DNA of 10,361 bases from Baffinella frigidus (Eukaryota > Cryptophyceae > Cryptomonadales > Baffinellaceae): the NCBI GenBank assembly GCA_026770585.1, contig MU647058.1, forward strand, positions 84,026-94,386, given 5' to 3'. The position numbers and the translations under genes were made by a program. Each line of letters starts with the position of its first letter. The first letter of the stretch is position 1. This document shows, one piece after another, positions 1 to 5,779 of the stretch. The notes below the pieces were generated by a model. The model had not been told where the DNA came from and did not search any database. It worked only from the letters and a program-made list of their open reading frames with translations.

Positions 1-137
1 ATAGATGTACAGGCTGTATAACTACATATATGGCGTTTTTGGGTGCGGGGTGGACCTGCAGTCGCGGCAGAACACGGCCTCGCGGCCCTCTCGGGTGACA
101 CCGGCACCGCCCAGGTCCTGCCGCATACTTAAAAAGC
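1..137 (+). repeat. Direct repeat, copy 1 (uninterrupted)
   Basis: This is the first copy of a duplicated block that starts ATAGATGTACAGGCTGTATA and ends CCTGCCGCATACTTAAAAAGC. The second copy starts at 188 and ends near 606. Copy 1 has no inserted element, so it serves as an empty site for both elements in copy 2. A shorter relative (AATAGATGTA..GACTGTA) occurs twice in tandem at 5325-5384. The left border may be cut by the window edge. No gene is recognised. Confidence 0.8.
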
Positions 138-291
138 ATACTTAGAAAGCCGAAGGGGCGCGCTTTGTACCGGGAGGGGCGTTTATAATAGATGTACAGG
201 CTGTATAACTACATATATGGCGTTTTGGGGGTGCGTGGCGGACCTGCGGCCGTGGCAGAACACGGGCGACACCGGGTCCCCCCAGGTCCGC

Positions 292-430
292 CCAAGAGGC
301 GATCCATGCGAACAGATTCATACGTCAATTATTGGATTATTGCCCAGGAAACACGCCACAAGTCAGCAAATGATCATGTTTCCGCCCGCTCATGTCCTTT
401 TATTCTGTTTACATGGATAGCCTCGTGTGG
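292..430 (+). mobile_element. MITE-like element, short member
   Basis: The right end CATGGATAGCCTCGTGTGG matches the terminal inverted repeat of the element at 9773-9952. The left end is a weaker inverted match (CCAAGAGGCGATCCATGCG). The interior (ACAGATTCAT..ATTATTGGATTATTGCCCAGGAAACACGCCA..TGATCATGTTTCCG) matches the reverse complement of 9773-9952 but lacks its central palindrome. No transposase is encoded, so it is non-autonomous. The matching position in copy 1 of the flanking repeat is empty. Confidence 0.75.
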
Positions 431-440
431 CCTGCCGCAG

Positions 441-591
441 TAATCTCAGAGAAAGTTTTTTTGAAGTCCTTTTCCTAAGTCAACTCCCCCACAAATCGGT
501 CAACTTATTCTTTACTCTACGCACAAGTTGACGGATTTGTAGGGGAGTTGACTTTAGGAAACGGACTTCTAAACATCTTTCTCTGAGATAA
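441..591. mobile_element. Foldback element, TTATCTCAG-ended family
   Basis: The two arms of about 60 bp are inverted copies: TCTCAGAGAAAG..CCTAAGTCAACTCCCC on the left and its reverse complement on the right, around a loop near 508-524. The ends are TAATCTCAG and CTGAGATAA. The flanks GCAG (437-440) and GCAT (592-595), with GCAT at the empty site (122-125), fit a 4-bp target duplication with one later change. A 150-bp relative in opposite orientation lies at 9525-9674. Confidence 0.85.
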
Positions 592-610
592 GCATACTTA
601 AAAAGCGCCC

Positions 611-692
611 GCTCCTAAACCCTAAACCCTGACCCTAACCCTGACCCTATTCCGAAACCCGAAACCCGAAACCCGAAACTCCAAACCCGAAA
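611..692 (+). repeat. Telomere-like heptamer array (CCCTAAA, CCCGAAA)
   Basis: The array consists of 6-7 bp units such as CCTAAAC, CCTGAC and CCCGAAA, ending just before the acceptor AAAGCAG of exon A. It is interstitial, imperfect and mixed in variant, so it is not a chromosome end. It forms the 3' end of the intron that precedes exon A. Confidence 0.85.
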
Positions 693-696
693 GCAG

Positions 697-770
697 GCGC
701 CAGCGGAGTATGTGCGCGACATGTTCGATGCGTACGCCCCGTCCTTCGACCTCTCGCTCGCTGAGCTCAA
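697..770 (+). CDS. Exon A: start of SAM methyltransferase catalytic domain
   Basis: An internal exon of 74 nt bordered by AAAGCAG (acceptor, AG at 695-696) and GTACCT (donor at 771). Read from 697 it gives APAEYVRDMFDAYAPSFD followed by LSLAELK. This resembles the YVxxLFDxYAxxFDxHL segment that opens the methyltransferase domain of predicted TPR-associated methyltransferases (COG4976-like). It ends with two bases of a codon (AA, phase 2). Exon B begins with G, restoring AAG and continuing K-Y-V-S-P in frame. The upstream coding part, including any TPR region, is outside the window. Its 3' end is partially duplicated at 942-975. The splice borders are read from sequence; the family name is inferred from motif order across all exons. 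Confidence 0.8.
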
Positions 771-930
771 GTACCTACCCTACCTTACCCTACCCTGCTC
801 TGCCCTACCCTACCCTACCCTACCCTACCCTACCCTACCCTACCCTACCCTACCCTGTTCTGCCCTACCCTACCCTACCCTACCATACCATACCCTAACC
901 TGCCCTACTCACCCTGCCCTACCCAAACCC
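771..930 (+). repeat. TACCC pentamer array
   Basis: A (TACCC)n tract that begins at the exon A donor (GTACCTACCC). It is interrupted twice by TGCTCTGCCC or TGTTCTGCCC and ends in mixed CCCTGCC/CCCAAACCC units. The first repeat unit overlaps the splice donor, so the array seems to have grown from the donor sequence itself. Proline/tyrosine-rich open frames from 710 and 712 are translations of this repeat. Confidence 0.9.
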
Positions 931-941
931 TAAACCCTGAT

Positions 942-975
942 CCCCGTCGTGCGACGTCTCGCTCGGTGAGCGCAA
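942..975 (+). pseudogene. Partial copy of exon A (3' part plus donor)
   Basis: CCCCGTCGTGCGACGTCTCG and the bases after it align with 737-770. The frame gives PSCDVSLGERK against PSFDLSLAELK in exon A, and the donor GTACC is kept at 976. The 5' half of the exon is missing and CCCTAAACCCTGAT replaces it. The copy has no recognisable acceptor, so it is probably dead or usable only as an alternative donor. Confidence 0.75.
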
Positions 976-983
976 GTACCCAT

Positions 984-1262
984 TAAACCCAAAACGCGAA
1001 GCCCTAAACCCTAAACACGAAACACGAAACACGAAATCCTGAACCGTAAACCCTGAACCATAAACCATAGACCATAGACCCAAAACACGAAACCCCGAAT
1101 CCTGCACTCTGCACCCTGCACCCTAAACACGAAACACGAAACACGAAACACGAAACACGAAACCCCAAACCCCAAACCCCAAACCCCAAACCCCAAACCC
1201 CAAACCCCAAACCCCAAACCCCAAACTCTACACTCTACACCCTACACCCTACACCCTAACCC
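984..1262 (+). repeat. Heptamer array with homogeneous variant blocks
   Basis: Runs of 7-bp units, each run uniform and each a near neighbour of CCCTAAA: CCCTAAA, then AACACGA (twice), CCCTGAA, CCATAGA, CCCTGCA, a run of about ten CCCCAAA (1163-1223), then CTCTACA/CCCTACA. The 7-bp spacing is largely kept while the unit changes from block to block. It lies in the intron between exons A and B. Minus-strand open frames rich in GFGVWGL are translations of the repeat. Confidence 0.9.
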
Positions 1263-1298
1263 CAACCTCCAGGCACGAAACTCCAACCCCCACACCAG

Positions 1299-1368
1299 GT
1301 ACGTCTCACCCACCCTGCTCCGCCAGGCGGTCGATCTCGCTGTAGCGCCGGGCGGCCCCGCAGAGAAG
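1299..1368 (+). CDS. Exon B: helix before motif I of the methyltransferase
   Basis: A 70-nt exon after acceptor CACACCAG (AG at 1297-1298) and before donor GTGTGA (1369). With AA from exon A it reads KYVSPTLLRQAVDLAV, then APGGPAEK. In the family a tyrosine plus a PELL-type helix occupies this position just before motif I. The exon ends at a complete codon, and exon C begins with GTT ATG GAT, so the join reads AEK-VMDAGCGTG. Two further copies follow at 1508-1570 and 1717-1779. The opposite strand also has an open frame (AARRYSEIDRLAEQ), but only the + reading fits the splice borders and the neighbouring exons. Confidence 0.8.
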
Positions 1369-1401
1369 GTGTGAACCCTGCACCCAGTTGCCGTTACCTT
1401 A

Positions 1402-1506
1402 TCCGTAGGAACCCCCTTATGCCCCTACGGGTTGCCTATCGTAGGGTCCTAAGCGATAAGACCCTACGGTAGGCAACCCGTAGGGGCATAGGGGGTTTCC
1501 TACGGA
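1402..1506. mobile_element. Foldback element in exon B tandem unit, copy 1
   Basis: The near-perfect inverted arms are TCCGTAGGAACCCCC..TGCCCCTACGGGTTGCCTA..GTAGGGTC and the reverse complement, around the short loop CTAAGCGATAA. It lies between exon B and exon B2. The left side continues outward with CCGTTACCTTA, also present at the related half element at 8523. The right arm stops at TACGGA, directly joined to TTCACCC of exon B2, so the right end was probably lost at a duplication breakpoint. Confidence 0.85.
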
Positions 1507-1507
1507 T

Positions 1508-1570
1508 TCACCCACCCTGCTCCGCCAGGCGGTCGACCTCGCTATAGCGCCGGGCGGCCCCGCACAGAAG
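1508..1570 (+). pseudogene. Exon B2: second copy of exon B, 5' end lost
   Basis: This matches 1306-1368 at nearly every base. The frame is open and ends at donor GTTGGA (1571). Against exon B there are three codon differences: GAT/GAC (silent), GTA/ATA (V to I) and GAG/CAG (E to Q). The acceptor and first seven bases have been replaced by the end of the foldback (CTACGGAT). It could act as an exon only with a new acceptor, and none is obvious. Confidence 0.75.
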
Positions 1571-1603
1571 GTTGGAACCCTGCACCCAGTTGCCGTTACC
1601 TTA

Positions 1604-1715
1604 TCCGTAGGAACCCCCCATTGCCCCTACGGGTTGCCTACCGTAGGGTCCTAAGCGATACGACCTAGGACCCTACGGTAGGCAACCCGTAGGGGCATAG
1701 GGGGGTTCCTACGGA
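1604..1715. mobile_element. Foldback element in exon B tandem unit, copy 2
   Basis: This is the same element as at 1402-1506 with a slightly longer loop (CTAAGCGATACGACCTA). The preceding intron stub (GTTGGAACCCTGCACCCAGT and following bases) matches the stub after exon B, so exon, intron stub and foldback were duplicated together as a unit of about 205 bp. Confidence 0.85.
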
Positions 1716-1716
1716 T

Positions 1717-1779
1717 TCACCCACCCTGCTCCGCGCATCGGTCGACCTCGCTGTCGCGCTGGGTGGCCCTACAGATAAG
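1717..1779 (+). pseudogene. Exon B3: third, more diverged copy of exon B
   Basis: This aligns with 1306-1368 without gaps, with an open frame SPTLLRASVDLAVALGGPTDK (not quite exon B: QA to AS, P to L, A to T, E to D) and donor GTTTGA at 1780. Like B2 it starts abruptly at the foldback end. It is more diverged than B2, so it may be the older copy or under less constraint. Confidence 0.7.
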
Positions 1780-1801
1780 GTTTGAACTCTGAACCCTAAG
1801 A

Positions 1802-1981
1802 TTGAAGGGGTTCTGTTACCTAAGGTTGAAGTTGATGAACTTTGGACGTTTTTTTTTGGGGGGGTGGCTGGTACAAACTCTGCCTGGGTCGGTTTGATAC
1901 CAAGCCAGATGCGGTGCTCTAAACCCCATTCCAAACCTGGGTTTCGGGTTTGGAGTTTAGGGGCTAACCGAACCCCTTCAA
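1802..1981. mobile_element. Inverted-repeat element, TTGAAGGGGTTC ends
   Basis: The ends TTGAAGGGGTTCTGTTA and TAACCGAACCCCTTCAA are inverted copies with one mismatch. Inside the right half is a second hairpin, CTAAACCCCATTCCAAACC against GGTTTGGAGTTTAG (1919-1960). The 115-aa minus-strand open frame crossing this region and the foldback at 1604 has no recognisable domain and is not called. Confidence 0.65.
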
Positions 1982-2119
1982 CCTGAGGGTGCAGGGTACA
2001 CACCTGCCACACGAGAATGCCAGAGGGGCCTATTTAAACCCGATGTGCTTTTTAAAGTGGGTATTTGTGTAGTAACTTTCGTTGATTGGTCACGTACTTC
2101 TGCATATATTGCACAGTCA

Positions 2120-2362
2120 CGAGGTTGGAACACCTTATCCTGGTACAAATATTTACAACCCCACATGTAAATAGAATCCTCCAGTATTCTCGAGTGCTGC
2201 GCACTGACAACGTGTGGCATTATTTTTTATTGTTTTCGCGTGGCCAACGGATAAAAGAAGGCTCTACAGGCGTTTCTCGCGCAGCCACTCGAGAATGCTG
2301 GAGGATCCTTTTTACATGTGGGGTTGTAAACATTTGTACCAGGATAGGGCATTCCAACCTCG
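2120..2362. mobile_element. Foldback element with about 82-bp arms
   Basis: The left arm (2120-2201: CGAGGTTGGAA..TATCCTGGTACAAAT..TTACAACCCCACATGTAAA..CTCGAGTG) and the right arm (2279-2362) are inverted copies with scattered mismatches. The loop is 77 bp (GACAACGTGTGGCATTATTT..TTGTTTTCGCGTGG). Loop and arm pieces recur at 3541-3629, 4319-4510 and 8153-8287, defining a dispersed family. A 158-aa open frame at 2086-2562 runs through the whole foldback, reads the same DNA in both arms and has no known domain. Confidence 0.85.
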
Positions 2363-2673
2363 CGCCTGGCCAATATAGCTGGGGTCGGGTGGCGGGACGG
2401 AGCAAGGCGAACCCCCCAGCACGCTACACAGCCTCCACGCCCTCCACGCCCTACCATCAAGAGGCACTGGGCAGCAGTAGGACATGGGACTGGCCTTGTT
2501 TATCTTCGTGTTCAGTTCTCTCAAGCCTGGAGATGACTGATCGAAAAGTCCGTGAGCGTTAAGACGGACCCTTTAAATTGTTTTGCATTATAAAGTCGTA
2601 GGACCCCCCCTACCTACCGTAGGCAATCCGTAGGCTGTAAGTACCTCGCTGGCGTTAGCTTTTTGCATGATTG

Positions 2674-2950
2674 AGACGGACCCGCCTCGGTACATCTCAG
2701 CACCCTCAAAAGTGGACGTCTCAAAAGTGGACGTCCCAAAAAGTGGTCTCTTCACCGATCCACTCCCTCTTTGATCTCCCATCGATTCCAATTTTAGGCG
2801 TACAGTCACGAAAGTCTATGAGTCTTAAGCCGCGTTCAGACGGACCCGCCTCGGTACATCTCAGCACCCTCAAAAGTGGACGTCCCAAAAGTGGCGGTCT
2901 CACAAGTGGAGCTCTCAAAAGTGGAGTTCTCAAAAGTGGACCCGCCTCGG
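2674..2950 (+). repeat. Two blocks of 15-bp tandem repeats (CTCAAAAGTGGACGT)
   Basis: The leader AGACGGACCCGCCTCGGTAC followed by ATCTCAGCACC occurs at 2674 and 2838. After each leader come 15-bp units of the form CTCAAAAGTGGANNT: three at about 2704-2748, five at about 2869-2943. The second block closes with CCCGCCTCGG, part of the leader again. Because 15 is divisible by three, all six frames stay mostly open, which explains the 113-aa open frame at 2671-3012. It is not called as a gene. Confidence 0.8.
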
Positions 2951-2999
2951 CAGGACTGGCCGGCAGAAAAAGGCCCCTCGAGCGGCAAGTGGCGGGTAC

Positions 3000-3085
3000 G
3001 TTTCGGGTTTAAGGTTTAAGGTTTAGGGTTTAGGGTGCGGGGTTCGTCGGGTTTGAGGGATTTGGGGTTTAGGGTTTAGGGGGGT
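3000..3085 (+). repeat. Telomere-like TTTAGGG tract, G-rich strand
   Basis: Units TTTAAGG, TTTAGGG and TTTGAGG, with TTTAGGGTTTAGGGT as the cleanest run. The orientation is opposite to the arrays at 611-1262. It is interstitial. Confidence 0.75.
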
Positions 3086-3187
3086 GGGCGGAGCCTACGG
3101 ATTGCCTACGGTAGGTAGGGGGGGTCCTACGATTTTATAATGCAAAACAATTTAAAAGTCGGAGTGCGGTCGCGGACGCTCAGGTCT

Positions 3188-3317
3188 TACCACGCCAGAT
3201 TGCTGGAGGGTGGTGACTGTCTTAATACCGTACACTGGTACGGTATTGACTTTTGAAAACAACTGCCTTCAGGGGAAATTGACTTTTGGCGACACCTTCC
3301 TGGAATCTGGCGTGGTA
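3188..3317. mobile_element. MITE-like element, TACCACGCCAGATT ends
   Basis: The terminal inverted repeats TACCACGCCAGATTGCTGG and CCTGGAATCTGGCGTGGTA (reverse complement starts TACCACGCCAGATTCCAGG) enclose 130 bp. Inside is a perfect 10-bp hairpin, AATACCGTAC ACTG GTACGGTATT (3224-3247). No open frame of note. Confidence 0.75.
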
Positions 3318-3343
3318 GCTGTGCCGCGGCCACGAAAACAATC

Positions 3344-3509
3344 TAATAGGGTAACGGCCTGAAAAGGGGGTAGTTAGGCCTACGGCATTGCCTAGGACCT
3401 CATACCGTAGGCCGAGACTTTTTGGTCCTAGGATCCTTCGGCCTACGGTAGGAGGTCCTAGGCAATGCCGTATGCCCAACTACCCCATTTTCAGGCCGTT
3501 ACCCTATTA
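3344..3509 (+). mobile_element. 166-bp foldback, GGGTAACGG family, member 1
   Basis: The arms are almost fully complementary, running TAATAGGGTAACGGCC..GGGGTAGTT..CCTACGGCATTGCCTAGG and back to CCGTTACCCTATTA. The 4-bp direct repeat AATC sits immediately outside both ends (3340-3343 and 3510-3513), a clean target duplication. Loop orientation (GACTTTTTGGTCCTAGGATC) shows it is reversed relative to the equal-length member at 7108-7273. Confidence 0.9.
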
Positions 3510-3540
3510 AATCAAACCATGCAAAAAAAATGATAGTTGA

Positions 3541-3629
3541 GTGCCAGGATCGTCAACGTGTGGCCTTGTTTTATTCTTTTCGAGCCTCGAGTGGGATGAT
3601 TACACCTTGAAACCCTCGCCTTGAACATC
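3541..3629 (+). repeat. Dispersed repeat, copy 1 (also at 4319)
   Basis: CCAGGATCGTCAACGTGTGG..TTCTTTTCGAGCCTCGAGTGGG..ACCTTGAAACCCTCGCCTTG matches 4319-4408 with few changes. The first half resembles the loop of the foldback at 2120-2362 and the arm of 8153-8287, so this looks like half of a foldback element. Confidence 0.8.
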
Positions 3630-3659
3630 AAGCCCTGCCTCACTGAGGCCGAGTGCACT

Positions 3660-3782
3660 CCCACCCTACATCCTACACCCTACACCCTACACCCTACACC
3701 CTACACCCTACACCCTACACCCTACACCCTACACCATACCCAGCGCGGCTTCGCTCCCACCCTACACCCTACACCCTACCCA
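3660..3782 (+). repeat. CCCTACA heptamer array, two runs
   Basis: About ten CCCTACA units (3664-3735) followed, after CCAGCGCGGCTTCGCT, by a second short run. CTCCCACCCTACA begins both runs, so a small duplication is likely. Open frames at 3621 and 3653 (TLHPTPY repeats) are translations of it: three 7-bp units make seven codons. Confidence 0.9.
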
Positions 3783-3816
3783 ACGCTGCCTCACCCGGGT
3801 TGACTGACTATTTGCA

Positions 3817-3855
3817 AGTTGACGTGCTGGCTTCGCGGTACACATCCGTCAACTT
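3817..3855. repeat. Small hairpin, AAGTTGACG / CGTCAACTT
   Basis: A 9-bp inverted repeat around GTACACAT. The AAGTTGACG core recurs in the arms of the TTATCTCAG foldback family (441-591, 9525-9674), so it may be a remnant of that family. Confidence 0.45.
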
Positions 3856-3949
3856 TGGATCGGAAAAGAGCCCGGGGAGAGAAGAGAGAGAGAGCCAAAT
3901 TGGTGGGCCCCGACAGACTGAGGCGGGGCTAGGTTTCTATGCCCGCGTC

Positions 3950-4145
3950 ACTCGAGAGGGGCTCCTGAAGTGAAAAAAGAGCGCTAACGGGGCTCCTGAT
4001 GTGAAAAACAGCTCTTTAAGTAGAAAAATAGCTCTTTGTCCCATCCAGGGGCCCCTTTCAACATCCTCGAGAATGATGAAAGGGGCTCCTGAGGCAGAAA
4101 GTGAGCTCTTTGTCTCATCCAGGGGACCCTTTCATCATCCTCGGG
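3950..4145 (+). repeat. Irregular direct repeats (GGGGCTCCTGA, CTCTTTGTCYCATCCAGGGG)
   Basis: GGGGCTCCTGA occurs at about 3958, 3990 and 4083. CTCTTTGTCYCATCCAGGGG followed by CCTTTCANCATCCTCG occurs at 4032 and 4107. A CTCGAGAATGATGAAAGGGG segment pairs with CCCTTTCAACATCCTCGAG, making a local hairpin near 4052-4086. No gene is recognised; the 103- and 104-aa frames on both strands are low-complexity. Confidence 0.65.
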
Positions 4146-4265
4146 TGCTCTCCTCTCTCCCCCCCCCTCACCCTCTCTCTCTCTCTCTCTTGCCTCCCTC
4201 CTCTCCAACTCCTCTCTCTCTCTTCTCTCCCTCTCTCTCTCTCCCCCTCCACCCTCCCTCCGCCA
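4146..4265 (+). repeat. CT-rich low-complexity tract
   Basis: (CT)n and CCCTCC runs. It could be taken for a long pyrimidine tract, but no exon follows it closely. Confidence 0.9.
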
Positions 4266-4318
4266 GCCTGCCGGCAGGGCCCTCTCGTGGAATCCCACCG
4301 CGGTTAGTTTAGTAGTTT

Positions 4319-4510
4319 AGTACCAGCATCGCCAACGTTTGGCCCTGTTTTACTCTTTTCGAGCCTCGAGTGGGATGACTACACCTTGAAACCCTCGCCT
4401 TGAACATCTAGCGGTTAACTTAACCGGACATTGTTTGTACCTGGACGGCAGCTAGCCACTCGAGGCTAGAAATGGGGCCATTTAAAATGTGGGGTTGTTA
4501 AATTTAGTAC
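4319..4510 (+). repeat. Dispersed repeat, copy 2, with foldback half
   Basis: The segment 4319-4408 is a direct copy of 3541-3629. It is followed by the palindrome CGGTTAACTTAACCG (4412-4426) and then by a segment (4454-4510: GCCACTCGAG..ATGTGGGGTTGTTAAATTTAGTACCAG) related to the right arm of the foldback at 2120-2362. AGCCTCGAGTGG (4361) and CCACTCGAGGCT (4456) are inverted partners. It appears to be a decayed foldback. Confidence 0.65.
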
Positions 4511-4525
4511 CAGTCACGGGCAGGC

Positions 4526-4567
4526 TTGGTCACGTATCTCGAGGAATTCCGCGAGATACGTGACCAA
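4526..4567. repeat. Perfect 16-bp hairpin
   Basis: TTGGTCACGTATCTCG and CGAGATACGTGACCAA are exact inverted copies around a 10-nt loop, AGGAATTCCG. TTGGTCACGTA also occurs at 2087 and a relative at 9102, so the sequence may be an element end. The rest of 4567-4755 holds nothing I recognise. Confidence 0.85.
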
Positions 4568-4755
4568 CGCCCCTATTTGTGTGAAAAATACTACATAATT
4601 CTCTTTTTCCTTCACTTGTAAAGGACTTGTAAACTTGAAACTTTTAAAATAGTCCCTCTTCCAGTCTCGAGTGGAGTGCAGGTTCTATTTTCGAATCCTT
4701 GAATCAGGGGATGGATCCATCTCGTTTGTGCATGACCACTTGAGGGGTGCAAGAA

Positions 4756-4926
4756 AGATCTCATCCGGTCAGGTATTTAATTTAAATGCTCGGCGGAGTT
4801 CCCCATACAACGAAAATTACTACACAAGCGATAAAAGAGTCTTGTCCGAAAGATCATGTGTAGTAATTTTCGTACTTTCGGGGAACTCCCGAGCATTTAA
4901 TTTAAATACCTGACCGGATGAGATCT
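4756..4926. mobile_element. Foldback element with AGATCTCATCCGG ends
   Basis: The arms are about 70 bp and nearly exact (AGATCTCATCCGGTCAGGTA, TTTAATTTAAATGCTCGG, GTTCCCC, CGAAAATTACTACACA), around a loop of about 30 bp. High arm identity suggests a recent element. The open frame at 4671-4913 runs through it and is not credible. Confidence 0.9.
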
Positions 4927-4962
4927 CTTCTTAAAACCGACTTCTTGGTGCATGTCGTAGAG

Positions 4963-5121
4963 CGTTTGCGGTAATTGGTGTCCATTTTCGAGTTTGAGTT
5001 TTCAAGTTTTCATTTGTACCAGAAGTGTCCATTGAAAATGGTGTACGACCTTGACAACATTTTAAAACTCTGGAAACCCTGAAAACTTGAAATCGAAAAC
5101 GGACAACAATTACCGCAAACG
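4963..5121. mobile_element. Foldback element with CGTTTGCGGTAATT ends
   Basis: The ends CGTTTGCGGTAATTGGTGTCC and GGACAACAATTACCGCAAACG pair, and the pairing continues inward through CATTTTCGAGTTTGAGTTTT, more weakly. The loop contains CATTTGTACCAGAAGTG. Confidence 0.8.
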
Positions 5122-5238
5122 TTCTAATTTCGGGTGGGATGGTAACGTACCCTCTGGATATTCCAGAGGGAATATGTTTCAAATCATACAACCAGCTGAG
5201 AACACGATTTTAAAATAGCCCATTTTGAGCCACATCAG

Positions 5239-5283
5239 GTTATGGATGCGGGGTGCTTTCTTCAAAACCTCTCCTCGCACCTA
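5239..5283 (+). pseudogene. Exon C copy C1: 5' part with motif I partly deleted
   Basis: After the acceptor CCACATCAG it reads VMDAGCFLQNLSSHL. Compared with intact exon C this lacks an in-frame 21 nt that would encode the glycine-rich part of motif I (GTGLCGP and neighbours). The reading frame continues, but the SAM-binding loop is gone. The first in a set of exon C 5' copies lying upstream of the intact exon. Confidence 0.75.
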
Positions 5284-5324
5284 ATTGTTTCCGATCACGT
5301 CCGCAGTTTTGTACCAGGAAGGGC

Positions 5325-5384
5325 ACGTACAATAGATGTAGGGACTGTACAGCTACGTACAATAGATGTAGAGACTGTATAATC
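5325..5384 (+). repeat. 30-bp tandem duplication, related to the 1-137 repeat
   Basis: ACGTACAATAGATGTAG.GACTGTA occurs twice, head to tail. With the preceding TTTTGTACCAGGAAGGGC it resembles 163-215 (TTTGTACCGGGAGGGGC..AATAGATGTACAGG). It separates exon C pieces C1 and C2. Confidence 0.75.
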
Positions 5385-5390
5385 ACATGT

Positions 5391-5410
5391 AAGAACCTCT
5401 CCTCGCACCT
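5391..5410 (+). pseudogene. Exon C copy C2: short central piece
   Basis: AAGAACCTCTCCTCGCACCT is identical to 5747-5766 in copy C4 (codons for KNLSSHL). It is followed directly by CAGTCACCG and a palindromic element, exactly as C4 is. Confidence 0.8.
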
Positions 5411-5423
5411 CAGTCACCGTTTT

Positions 5424-5500
5424 TCTATCTTATGGGTGGATTTTCTGCTATGGTACAGCTATATCGAGGCTAATATGGCATACTCCACCCTTAAGATGAC
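5424..5500. mobile_element. Short palindromic element m1 between exon C copies
   Basis: Starts CTATCTTATGGGTGG and ends CCACCCTTAAGATGAC, inverted partners. The interior CTGCTATGGTACAGCTATAT..GAGGCTAATATGGCA is shared with m2 and m3. It is followed by CACGAAACATCAG, the acceptor of copy C3. Confidence 0.75.
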
Positions 5501-5512
5501 ACGAAACATCAG

Positions 5513-5577
5513 GTTATGGATGCGGGGTGCGGGACAAGAATCTCTCCTCGCACCTTTCTGGGATCGATCTCTCGCAG
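5513..5577 (+). pseudogene. Exon C copy C3: frameshifted by a 22-nt deletion
   Basis: Has the acceptor ACATCAG and VMDAGCG, then loses 22 nt covering TGLCGPLF. This shifts the frame before the (still visible) LSSHLxGIDLSQ codons. It ends at TCGCAG, directly followed by TGACTGC, the start of m2. Not translatable as the family protein. Confidence 0.8.
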
Positions 5578-5581
5578 TGAC

Positions 5582-5660
5582 TGCTATCTTACGGGTGGAT
5601 TTTCTGCTTTCGGTAAAGCTACATCGAGGCTAAGATAGCAAATCCCACCCATAAGATAAC
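5582..5660. mobile_element. Short palindromic element m2
   Basis: Inverted ends TGCTATCTTACGGGTGG and CCCACCCATAAGATAAC. The best-preserved inverted repeat of the three. The sequence after it (CCAACGCGGTGTTTTAAACT..GTTGTGGACAG) differs from that after m1 and m3, so the acceptor of C4 has its own upstream sequence. Confidence 0.75.
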
Positions 5661-5701
5661 CCAACGCGGTGTTTTAAACTGAGTTAAGATGTTGTGGACA
5701 G

Positions 5702-5766
5702 GTTATGGACGCGGGGTGCGGGACGGGGCTCTGCGGGCCCCTCTTCAAGAACCTCTCCTCGCACCT
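5702..5766 (+). pseudogene. Exon C copy C4: intact motif I, 3' part missing
   Basis: After the acceptor GGACAG it reads VMDAGCGTGLCGPLFKNLSSHL with motif I complete. Against intact exon C the changes are GAC/GAT, CTC/TTG and TCC/TCT, all silent. It breaks off at CACCT, where m3 begins (CAGTCACCG), so GIDLS and the rest are absent. Its acceptor could compete with that of the intact exon. Confidence 0.8.
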
Positions 5767-5779
5767 CAGTCACCGTTTT

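Larger units (their letters stand above)
188..606 (+). repeat. Direct repeat, copy 2 (carries two insertions)
   Basis: This is the second copy of the block at 1-137. The two align well up to CCCAGGTCC (about 288) and again over CCTGCCGCA (431-439) and GCATACTTAAAAAGC (592-606). Between these segments copy 2 has gained an inverted-repeat element at 292-430 and a foldback at 441-591. Short open frames here (for example from 192) cross these borders and are not credible genes. Confidence 0.75.
2572..3156. repeat. Long inverted repeat enclosing tandem repeats
   Basis: The arms are about 65 bp: 2572-2635 (TTTAAATTGTTTTGCATTAT..CCGTAGGCAATCCGTAGGCT) and its inverted copy at 3092-3156. They enclose about 455 bp containing two blocks of a 15-bp repeat and a telomere-like tract. 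The arm sequence GTAGG..CCTACGG resembles the other CCGTAGG-rich foldbacks here. It may be one composite element or two elements in opposite orientation. Confidence 0.75.

Noticed and set aside
611-1262. A chromosome end
   Set aside because: Units are mixed and degenerate and exons of one gene lie on both sides, so the arrays are interstitial.
1299-1368. A minus-strand exon reading AARRYSEIDRLAEQ
   Set aside because: It looked coding, but the + strand reading has matching acceptor, donor and phase and joins exons A and C in frame.
2086-2562. The longest open frame (158 aa, + strand) as a gene
   Set aside because: It runs through both arms and the loop of the foldback at 2120-2362, has no recognisable domain, and overlapping frames are open on the other strand as well.
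4671-4913. An 80-aa open frame on the + strand
   Set aside because: Half of it is the arm of a foldback and no domain is recognisable.
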